From Ktedonobacterales bacterium (GTDB lineage: Bacteria; Chloroflexota; Ktedonobacteria; Ktedonobacterales; Ktedonobacteraceae): DNA of 38,518 nt. A program made the translations under genes and the position numbers. Location of the stretch: positions 1 through 38,518 of the forward strand of contig DAIDJF010000055.1 of the NCBI GenBank assembly GCA_027451525.1, written 5' to 3'. Shown in pieces: positions 18,427 through 25,168 of this stretch (its first letter is position 1; each line of letters starts with the position of its first letter). The notes beneath the pieces were generated by a model. It searched no databases, was not told where the DNA came from, and saw only the letters and a program-made list of their open reading frames with translations.

Positions 18427-20214
18427 CTATCGAACTGCCGTTTGCAACTCGCGTGCCTGTTGTTTTATCGCAATCCAGCTACTGGTAATGGGATTTGTCC
18501 GACTCTCACGCCGATAGAGTACGATGAGATCTGCCAGATATGGCTCCGTCTGCCAGCGTTGAAGTTGTTCCACTACATGCCGTTCGCTATTTCCCGCGTA
18601 TGCTTCGATCACCACGCTGGCAATTTGGCCTGCTAGTCGCTCAAACAGCTGTACGTTTGCGGCAAACTGCTTCTCTAATTCTGCCGCCGATAAGTCTGCT
18701 GCCATGCCGGTATGTAGCTTCACCATAAAGTCAAGCGGTGCGTAGAGGTCCACAAACATGTTTTCCCCGCCCGGCGTGTCAATTGCGTGCCACTCGCGGA
18801 AGAATGCCTGAACGCGATTGCTCAATTGCGCAATGCGTGAGAGATTCGCCGCTATACTTGGGCTTTCCGCAATGTTGCGAAATGCGTCGTGAAAATAGAG
18901 CAGACCAAACACACCCCAGTAGAAAGCGGTATCCCAGATGATCTTCGTTACCATGATTTGCGCATTGTCCATCAGACTGTATTGCCGCTCGTAAATACTT
19001 AACCAGATATTGGCTACGCTCAGAAACAGGCGGTCGTGAACAATAGCCCGACCGCGTATGTCCTCGCCATTCAAATCGCGGACAATCAGGTCACTTGCCA
19101 GGCCATTGCCAATCGCGATCAGGTCGCTTCCGGGCGAATAGAGCGGGTCTAGGGCAACTCCAGCCTCGCCAACAAGGCACCAGCGATCACCAGAAAAGAC
19201 CTGCGTACTGCTGTAGGAATAATCCTTCATGACGCGGAAATCACGGACCTCGCTCCGATGTCGCTCAATCTCCTGCGCGCATTGTGGTTCATGGCGATGC
19301 AACCATGCCAGTAGACGCTCGAACAGGTTTACCTCCTCGAAATCGTGCATCTGTGCGTCCATGACGAGACCTACACTGGTTACCCCTGAGGCCAAGCGGA
19401 TCAGCCAGACCCAGTAGCCAGGACCCATGAGATGGTTTGTTGATAGCGAACGCTCGCCCTCGATGATGCGCTCCTGCCAGGCGGTGTCTGTTGACCATGT
19501 ATTCACATCTATTGGGTGGCCCACGCGAAACCAGACAGCATTGGCGCGATGCCCGACCTTCTTCGCCAACCCAAGACGCCGCTTTAACAATGCGCTACGA
19601 CCACTTGCGTCCACGAGCCAGCGGGCGCGAAGCTCTCGCTCATTCCCTTCTTGCAGAACGCGCACACGATGATACGGCGCGCCAGGTTGCAGGATGATCT
19701 CCTGCACTTTGCACTCATTTAAGAATGTAATTCCCTGCTTATGCAGTTCCTGCCCTAACATATTCTCCAGCCGCCCACGGTCGAGCTGATAGGTGCTAAG
19801 CGGAGGGAATACCGTTGAACCAAGCTCAATTCGGCGCGCAATATCCTCGTTATCCCCGGCTTGAAAAAACATGCGCAACCCGAACTTGCGTATCTGCTGT
19901 GTCTCCAGGTGCTCTTTCAGCCCCAGAACATCGCGCAGATAGCGCGACGCGATCTCGACGGTGGACTCGCCCACTTTGTGTGCCGCTTCAGGAACAGGGT
20001 GGCTCCGTCTCTCAATCACAACGATCCTGCTAGCAGGACGCGCTTTCTTGATCTGCAAGGCCAATGTCAGGCCTGCCATCCCTCCTCCAAGAATAGCGAC
20101 ATCGTACTGATTGGACGACATATCGTGCGTTTCTGTCTGCATCTGTAATTGCCGAAGAAGCTGTAGCCGCTTTTCTGCCGGAAGTGCAGCAATACGATCT
20201 CTTACATTACTCAT
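18427..20214 (-). CDS. Flavin-dependent halogenase-like FAD oxidoreductase (copy 3), first gene of the operon
   Basis: A 595-residue paralogue, the promoter-proximal gene of the minus-strand operon. It begins with an extra 35 residues containing VRDRIAALPAEKRLQLLRQL, a docking-like segment also found in the thioesterase and absent from copies 1 and 2. GGGMAG is at 43-48 and the candidate catalytic lysine is Lys110 in IRKFGLRMFF. The signature reads GYWVWLIR (266-273), with Arg273 where halogenases have Pro, so activity may differ. The ATG at 20214 has AAGGAG eight bases upstream. The gene faces away from the SCP2 gene across a 345-base divergent promoter region. Confidence 0.88.
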   Translation of the reverse strand: MSNVRDRIAALPAEKRLQLLRQLQMQTETHDMSSNQYDVAILGGGMAGLTLALQIKKARPASRIVVIERRSHPVPEAAHKVGESTVEIASRYLRDVLGLKEHLETQQIRKFGLRMFFQAGDNEDIARRIELGSTVFPPLSTYQLDRGRLENMLGQELHKQGITFLNECKVQEIILQPGAPYHRVRVLQEGNERELRARWLVDASGRSALLKRRLGLAKKVGHRANAVWFRVGHPIDVNTWSTDTAWQERIIEGERSLSTNHLMGPGYWVWLIRLASGVTSVGLVMDAQMHDFEEVNLFERLLAWLHRHEPQCAQEIERHRSEVRDFRVMKDYSYSSTQVFSGDRWCLVGEAGVALDPLYSPGSDLIAIGNGLASDLIVRDLNGEDIRGRAIVHDRLFLSVANIWLSIYERQYSLMDNAQIMVTKIIWDTAFYWGVFGLLYFHDAFRNIAESPSIAANLSRIAQLSNRVQAFFREWHAIDTPGGENMFVDLYAPLDFMVKLHTGMAADLSAAELEKQFAANVQLFERLAGQIASVVIEAYAGNSERHVVEQLQRWQTEPYLADLIVLYRRESRTNPITSSWIAIKQQARELQTAVR

Positions 20215-20344
20215 CAAGAGGTCTCCTTACTCGTAATCCTGATATTCCTCCACAAAAGCATCTTTCGTCCCACTACCTGGATATTCTCTCGGAGCCAGTA
20301 CTTTCTCATCTCGCATGGCCCCTATCTCACCAGCCCTGTTTAAG

Positions 20345-20357
20345 TATAGGGTCATAC
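20345..20357 (-). promoter_or_regulatory. Promoter element of the biosynthetic operon
   Basis: Read on the minus strand this is GTATGACCCTATA(CT), where TATACT could be a -10 hexamer about 130 bases before the first halogenase-like gene. A near-identical element lies in the opposite promoter. No convincing -35 is seen. The rest of the 345-base divergent gap shows nothing further that I can name. Confidence 0.4.
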
Positions 20358-20488
20358 ATATTTAGCCTACATCGTCAGAAATAAGGGCTCTCTGCAAAAA
20401 AATTTTGCTGTGCATATCTCACCAGGATTGAGGATGTCCACTTACACCGCCCTCCTCTATACTTGCACAGGAGAAGTGAAACGCGCAC

Positions 20489-20502
20489 GTATGACCCATA
20501 TA
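20489..20502 (+). promoter_or_regulatory. Matching promoter element upstream of the SCP2 gene
   Basis: GTATGACCCATATA on the plus strand repeats the element at 20345-20357 in the other orientation, differing by one inserted A. It lies about 57 bases before the SCP2 start codon. Sharing by two divergent promoters suggests one regulator or one sigma factor for both transcripts; this is inference. Confidence 0.4.
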
Positions 20503-20559
20503 CGCGCAGATTTTCCACGTAAATATTCAGTCATCTAGCGCAGAAGGAGTAGAGCACAT

Positions 20560-20883
20560 ATGACGATTACCGAACTCTTTGAGTCTCTGCCTGGGCGCTT
20601 TAATAGCGCCGCCGCTACTGGTATCTCCAAAACGATTCAGTGGAACATCACAGGAGACGAGGCAAGTACCTGGGCCTTCAAGATTACCGATGGGATGGGT
20701 GAGCTTATTCCCGGTGGCGTCGAGCATCCTGATACGACCTTTACGGTCAGCGCGCAAAACTGGCTCGCTATCGCAGAGGGCAAGCTGGACTCAACGAAAG
20801 CCTTTATGACGGGAAAGCTCAAGGTTAGTGGTGATATGGCACTCGCCATGAAGGTTCCACAACTCTTCATCATCACGCAATAA
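20560..20883 (+). CDS. SCP2 sterol-binding domain protein
   Basis: A 107-residue stand-alone SCP-2 domain, the usual size for bacterial single-domain versions. The family binds sterols, fatty acids or acyl-CoAs in a hydrophobic tunnel. The IQWNITGDEASTWAFKITDG strand pair, the DTTFTVSAQNWLAIAEGK block and KLKVSGDMALAMKVPQLF near the end are characteristic. The ATG has GAAGGAG about ten bases upstream. It is the first gene of the plus-strand unit, divergent from the halogenase/PKS operon, so it may carry a lipid-like intermediate; that link rests on position and the shared promoter element. Confidence 0.85.
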   Translation: MTITELFESLPGRFNSAAATGISKTIQWNITGDEASTWAFKITDGMGELIPGGVEHPDTTFTVSAQNWLAIAEGKLDSTKAFMTGKLKVSGDMALAMKVPQLFIITQ

Positions 20884-20929
20884 ATGTATGGGCTGGGCTG
20901 TCGTTAAATGTATGGGCTGGGCTGTCGTT
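20882..20929. repeat. Perfect 24-bp tandem duplication
   Basis: A 24-base unit beginning AAATGTATGGGC is present twice in direct, perfect tandem (20882-20905, 20906-20929). The first copy overlaps the TAA stop of the SCP2 gene. It appears to be a simple local duplication; no function is evident. Confidence 0.85.
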
Positions 20930-21156
20930 TTCTCTATCACAGTAAGCGGGTTATATCTATTCTCCATCCTCAATTTTAGGGGGGAGACACGCAAGAGAGC
21001 GTAAAGCAAAGATCACTAATTCTGAGGATGTATCCACGTCAGAGACACAGTATACTCGCTTACAAGAGGACATGAGCCTGAATAGAAGAGATAGATGTAG
21101 AGCATAATTTGGGGTGCAACCAATGCACTACCCCACTATCCAATAGGAGGTTATCT

Positions 21157-22173
21157 ATGCATCCCTTTGGTATTTATAGCGAAGGAGGCGCGAGCGGTGT
21201 ACACTCGCCAGAGATGGCGGCACTCTTCGCTCCTGATGTCGTTCTCCATAGCCCTTTCCTGATCAAGTCGGTGCAAGGCAAGGAGTTAACCATCCACTTT
21301 CTTGCCGAGGCTTTCGAGCTTGTTGGTTACCCAAAATACATGAAAGAGCTTAAGGATGGTCAGCACACGACCGCGCTTCTGTGGAGAGGGAACGTTCAGG
21401 GACACGAGATTCAGGGGACGATGGTGATCACAGAAGGCGAGGACGGGCTAATCCACGAGTTGAGAAGCTACCTGCGCCCCTTTCAGGTCGTGGCACTCCT
21501 GAGAAATTCGCTGCTGCCGTCGGCCTCATCAACCCTGCCGCGCGAGTATTGGGAGGTCTCTCCGCTGGGCATTCCCTCAGCCGATCTTGCTCCAAAACTC
21601 CATGAGCAGGAACAGGCAAAACCAAAGGCGTATAAGGAGTTACCCTTCCAGGGAAAACGCATACGCTTTGATACCACTCGCTCCTATGATGAGGTTTTGC
21701 AAAATCTCTACGAACTGGTCGAGACGCGCAATCTTAAAGATGCGCAGAAGCAGGGGATGTCGGTTATCCCGCAAGATTTTGCCAAACTCGTTCAGACGGA
21801 TGTGACGCCGGAGAACTTTGAAAAAGTCTTCAAGTCGCATATCAGCGGACGCGATTTTATGCTCTTCTTCGAGTTCGACCAGGGAATATGGCTACCAGCT
21901 TTCGGCATTAAACGGAAAGTGACGCGCTGGGTCATGGGCAATCCTTTTATCGCTATCACCATGATGAAGCACGATATCCAGGCTGGTCTCTTTACTCCCG
22001 TTGAACTGCTGCTCTTCGAGAATGAAACAGGCGATGGTTCTACGGTCATTTACGATCTTCCATCAGCACAGATCGTGATTGACAAGAATCCGGTGGTCCT
22101 AGAGGCTGCCCGCATTCTGGACCAGAAACTCTATGCCGTTGTCAGTGGTGCGACAGGAGTAGAAGCGGACTAA
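21157..22173 (+). CDS. NTF2-like (SnoaL-type) domain fused to a DUF302 domain
   Basis: A 338-residue two-domain protein. Residues 1-115 resemble an NTF2/SnoaL-like fold (MAALFAPDVVLHSPFLIKSV near 20-39, VITEGEDGLIHELRSYLRP near 90-108). Residues 160-338 look like DUF302: the FDTTRSYDEVLQNLYELV start, GNPFIAITMMKHDIQAGLF, PVELLLFEN and a closing LDQKLYAVV. The ATG at 21157 has AGGAGG six bases upstream; the frame stays open to a TTG at 21109. NTF2-like domains bind small hydrophobic ligands; the DUF302 role is not known to me. It is followed by an intrinsic terminator. Confidence 0.75.
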   Translation: MHPFGIYSEGGASGVHSPEMAALFAPDVVLHSPFLIKSVQGKELTIHFLAEAFELVGYPKYMKELKDGQHTTALLWRGNVQGHEIQGTMVITEGEDGLIHELRSYLRPFQVVALLRNSLLPSASSTLPREYWEVSPLGIPSADLAPKLHEQEQAKPKAYKELPFQGKRIRFDTTRSYDEVLQNLYELVETRNLKDAQKQGMSVIPQDFAKLVQTDVTPENFEKVFKSHISGRDFMLFFEFDQGIWLPAFGIKRKVTRWVMGNPFIAITMMKHDIQAGLFTPVELLLFENETGDGSTVIYDLPSAQIVIDKNPVVLEAARILDQKLYAVVSGATGVEAD

Positions 22174-22226
22174 TAAATGCGGTAGAATCGGCTGCGTCCT
22201 ACGTTCCTCTGAGTAAACAGGGCTGC

Positions 22227-22259
22227 AAGAGGTTCGGGACTCCGTAAACCTCTTTTATT
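22227..22259 (+). terminator. Rho-independent terminator
   Basis: AAGAGGTT (22227-22234) pairs with AACCTCTT (22247-22254) around a twelve-base loop, and TTTTATT follows. It lies about 55 bases after the NTF2/DUF302 gene stop on the coding strand, the right place to end the SCP2-side transcript. Confidence 0.75.
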
Positions 22260-22363
22260 CCCTTCTGCACGTTTCATAAGTGCTGCGTGAGAGAAACACG
22301 TTTTGTAAGGAGCGTAGAAGCATAGTATCTTCTTATTTATAAGTGGAGAGCAGGTATCCTTTC

Positions 22364-22699
22364 ATGAACCAGACACCCAACACACAGGAAGAACGGTTTG
22401 CAACGCTAGTCGAGAAATTCGCTGACAACCCAGATGTAACTCCGCCACCAGGCGGCAAGCGTTTCGGCGATGATTCGCTGAAATTTCACGAAAAGATTTT
22501 TGCTATGCTCGTCAAAGGTCGCTTCGTGGTGAAACTTCCCAAGGAGCGTGTTGACGAACTGATCGCATCGGGAGTAGGGGAACCTTTCATCATGCGCGGT
22601 CGCACGATGAAAGAATGGGTCGCCATTCAATCTACCTCTCCCGATGAATGGCTCAATTTTTCACGGGAGGCAATGACATTTGTCGCTTCCCTGCTGTAA
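22364..22699 (+). CDS. TfoX N-terminal domain-like small protein
   Basis: A 111-residue protein resembling stand-alone TfoX_N (Sxy-like) domain proteins. The pattern LKFHEKIFAMLVKGRFVVKL, then PKERVDELIASGVGEPF, then GRTMKEWVAIQS and DEWLNFSREAMTFV matches that family's order. The family is named from a competence regulator, but stand-alone members in soil bacteria have no known role. The start ATG at 22364 has only a distant GGAGAGCAGG stretch upstream; a GTG seven codons earlier is the alternative. Confidence 0.7.
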   Translation: MNQTPNTQEERFATLVEKFADNPDVTPPPGGKRFGDDSLKFHEKIFAMLVKGRFVVKLPKERVDELIASGVGEPFIMRGRTMKEWVAIQSTSPDEWLNFSREAMTFVASLL

Positions 22700-22787
22700 A
22701 AAGGCCAGTACAGTGCGGTACCAGATGGTGCGCGCAAGTATGGGCAGTAGACGTTTGTATCAATCATCCAGAAAGGATCAATCAACT

Positions 22788-23132
22788 ATGGGACTGGCAA
22801 GTGAAATTGTGAACAAGTTCATGCAAACGCATGACACCTCTTTACTGGCGGACGATATCAAGTTTGTTGGCCCAATCAGCCAGGCAACGGGTATCGAAGA
22901 TTATATGCGTGCCAGCGCGAGCTTCTTCCAGATGGTCACGGGGACGAGAGTCCTCAGCCAATTTGAGGATGGCAATAACGTCTGCACTATCTATGAGATG
23001 GATGTCAAACTCCCCACAGGCAGTTCGCATACCATCAGCATTGCGGAGTGGGCTGTTGTCGAGAACGGCAAATTGCAGCAGGACCACGTCTACTTCGACG
23101 CGAGTGTGTTCGCCCCAGTGCTCCAGCACTAA
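22788..23132 (+). CDS. SnoaL-like / NTF2-fold protein
   Basis: A 114-residue protein with the pattern of the SnoaL-like (DUF4440/NTF2) superfamily: an N-terminal helix MGLASEIVNKFMQTHD, the short DDIKFVGPISQATGIEDYM segment, and two long strands around VCTIYEMDVKLPTGSSHTIS and AEWAVVENGKLQQDHVYFD. Such domains serve as small cyclases, isomerases or ligand binders. The ATG at 22788 has AAAGGA ten bases upstream; the open frame extends 36 codons further with an un-protein-like composition and overlaps the previous gene. It lies 88 bases after the TfoX-like gene. Confidence 0.7.
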   Translation: MGLASEIVNKFMQTHDTSLLADDIKFVGPISQATGIEDYMRASASFFQMVTGTRVLSQFEDGNNVCTIYEMDVKLPTGSSHTISIAEWAVVENGKLQQDHVYFDASVFAPVLQH

Positions 23133-23235
23133 CTCGCAAGATCGTCGTTATTCAAGCCCTTTTTCCAGCGGTGCCCTGCTGCTCTGTATCAGGCGGTAGG
23201 GCAACGCTGGCATGTTAGTGTAAAAAGAGGTGAGT

Positions 23236-23937
23236 ATGAACGCAATCTCAGCATTTCCCGGCTTTCCGCAGGCGGCTCTTGACTTTCTCGCAAATCTGGC
23301 TGCCAATAACAATCGCGAATGGTTTGAAGCCCATAAAGATACCTATCAAACGCAACTTTTAGAACCTGCACAAGCATTCGTCGTCGCTCTAGGGAGCCGA
23401 TTACAAAATCTAGCAAGCGATATTGACTATGACACCAGCACAAATGGCAGAGGCGTCTTAATGCGTATTCATCGCGACACGCGTTTCAGCCAGGACAAAG
23501 CACCCTATAAACGAAACATCAGCGGCATGTTTCGCGCTGGGAGTCATAAGAAGATGGAGAGTCCGGGTTTCGGTTTTCAACTTGAACCAGACGGGATGGG
23601 ACTCATTACCGGTATTTTCAAGTTTTCCCCTGAGATGCTCACCGTCTATCGTAATGCCGTAGTCAACGAGCACCTGGGACCTGAGATTGCTGAGGTTGTT
23701 GCAACCCTGCGAGCCGCCGGTGGCTATAGCCTTGGGGGAGAAGCGTACAAGCGGGTGCCTGCAGGATATGATGCTGCACATGCAAATGCACAACTACTCC
23801 GGCACGACGGACTGTATGTTTTTTCTCCACGTTTACCTGTAAGCGATATACTCTCGCCCGTGCTGGTGGACAGATGTTACGAGCATTTCCAGAAGATGGC
23901 TCCCCTTTATCACTGGTTACAAAAGCTCTACTTTTGA
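23236..23937 (+). CDS. DUF2461 family protein
   Basis: A 233-residue DUF2461 protein, normal length for the family, function unknown. The signature order is present: ALDFLANLAANNNREWFEAH, then LMRIHRDTRFSQDKAPYKRN, then FRAGSHKKMESPGFGFQL and GTGIFKF-like GLITGIFKFSPE, ending with the FSPRLPVSD block and a conserved aromatic tail. The ATG at 23236 has GAGG five bases upstream; a GTG at 23230 in the same frame is the alternative start. It is the last gene of the plus-strand block before a 660-base region of gene debris. Confidence 0.85.
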   Translation: MNAISAFPGFPQAALDFLANLAANNNREWFEAHKDTYQTQLLEPAQAFVVALGSRLQNLASDIDYDTSTNGRGVLMRIHRDTRFSQDKAPYKRNISGMFRAGSHKKMESPGFGFQLEPDGMGLITGIFKFSPEMLTVYRNAVVNEHLGPEIAEVVATLRAAGGYSLGGEAYKRVPAGYDAAHANAQLLRHDGLYVFSPRLPVSDILSPVLVDRCYEHFQKMAPLYHWLQKLYF

Positions 23938-24024
23938 CTGCTTTGTTCAAAAATAAACCTCATCCATCAATTTAGTATCATTGCGTTTTTCTATACTACT
24001 TTTTCGTTTGCTCAGAACGCCACG

Positions 24025-24192
24025 TCAAAAAAGACCAGGTGCTCTCTGGCGATGGTGGGCACCAGCACCGATATTATAGGCGCGCCAGACCACATACGAC
24101 TCAGCGAGTTGGTCACGAAAGGCATGAAATAAGGTGCGTTTAGCCATACTCTGCGTGTGCATATCCAGGTGAGTTGGGTACATCTGTGCCAT
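24025..24192 (-). pseudogene. Fragment resembling the N-terminus of a NERD-domain protein
   Basis: The minus-strand frame reads MAQMYPTHLDMHTQSMAKRT and then an LFHAFRDQLAESYVVWRAYN block, which resembles the first 45 residues of NERD (nuclease-related) domain helicases or nucleases. It then runs to a stop about ten residues later, with no rest of the domain and no ribosome-binding site. I take it as a decayed remnant. Recognition is by pattern only. Confidence 0.35.
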
Positions 24193-24252
24193 ACCGCTAT
24201 ATGCTTTACTGCCCGCTAAAGTGGGATTTCGGTTAAGAAAAGCATCTCTCTG

Positions 24253-24315
24253 TGGTGCTTGCAATCAGGGGTATCGCTACGTAAACTATAGCGATACCCC
24301 TGATTGCAAGCACCA
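24253..24315. repeat. 27-bp perfect inverted repeat
   Basis: The 27 bases 24253-24279 (starting TGGTGCTTGCAATCAGGGG) are the exact reverse complement of 24289-24315, with a nine-base loop. No T-run flanks it strongly. It lies just after the stop of a small minus-strand frame and before the NERD-like fragment. It may be a strong bidirectional terminator or a small palindromic mobile repeat. Confidence 0.85.
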
Positions 24316-24319
24316 TAAT

Positions 24320-24511
24320 TTATCTGCCAAGAAAATGAAGCACCTGTGAAAGCTGGGAAAAACCGCCAGAGAAAAAGAGGCTAAAAGCATCGAACAGTCC
24401 CAAACTAAGTAAGGCAAAAACTGTCGTCCTCACGACGCTTTCAGGGGAGACGCTAAGTCGGTTCATTACACTATAAATGTTGCTCACAGCGTTATAGCGC
24501 GTTCCATCCAC
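24320..24511 (-). other. Short hydrophobic open frame of unknown origin
   Basis: A 63-codon frame (GTG start) whose last 40 residues are hydrophobic (RTTVFALLSLGLFDAFSLFF). It stays open about 18 codons upstream without an ATG and shows no ribosome-binding site. It ends a few bases before the 27-bp inverted repeat. It may be the end of a decayed gene; I do not recognise it. The rest of 23938-24597 shows nothing else I can name. Confidence 0.25.
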
Positions 24512-24597
24512 GATGGCAGAATACCTAGAGGCGGTACGGGTGGGAGCATAACAAGACTACTTTCATACAGCATCCCAGGAGGGAAAATGTCGATCCT

Positions 24598-24948
24598 CTA
24601 ATATCCAATACCCAAGTACTCGCGATACCCGACCACAACTGTACCAGTGCGTGTCAGGACATAGACGAGTTCTCCATCAGTTGCGATGATCTGATCCCCG
24701 GCCTCCAAAGAGAGTACCGTATCAACATACTGGGTTCTCTGGACGTTACCGCATCTGCAATGGAATTCTGTATTCTCAATCGTCCATGTTTCTCCACACT
24801 TATCACAGCCCATTTGAGAGTTGGCAACATCCACGAAAATGAGACTTCCCCGTTTTCCTCGAGAACATTCAAGGTGAGGTAAGTCGCTGGCCCATCTTCC
24901 GCATCTGCGGCAGTACATCTTGCATTTGTGCCAATCTGACTGACTCAT
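24598..24948 (-). CDS. Zinc-ribbon-like Cys-rich small protein
   Basis: A 116-residue protein with eight cysteines arranged as CxxxCxxC (9, 13, 16), Cys28, CDKC (48-51) and CRC (64-66), the look of two zinc-binding knuckles. The C-terminal half is a beta-rich segment (DQIIATDGELVYVLTRTGTV). The ATG has AGGAGG five bases upstream. It is transcribed away from the STAND gene across a 220-base gap. I do not recognise a named family; a nucleic-acid or protein-binding zinc ribbon is the best guess. Confidence 0.65.
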   Translation of the reverse strand: MSQSDWHKCKMYCRRCGRWASDLPHLECSRGKRGSLIFVDVANSQMGCDKCGETWTIENTEFHCRCGNVQRTQYVDTVLSLEAGDQIIATDGELVYVLTRTGTVVVGYREYLGIGY

Positions 24949-25168
24949 AGTAACCTCCTATTGGTCTGAATCGGTACGCATGGGAGCTTCCAGCGCCCTT
25001 CAAAGAATATTCTCTTGAGGAGCGGTACTCCTCTCGAAATCCTCTAGGGGTAGTATGCTTGAGTCTGTGATAGAATACTATGGAAGAATTGATCATCTAC
25101 CAATCATTGTTGCTTAGCCACTCACGGTTCAGTTGTGATCCAGGAAATGCTGGAGAGGAGACGCTCTG

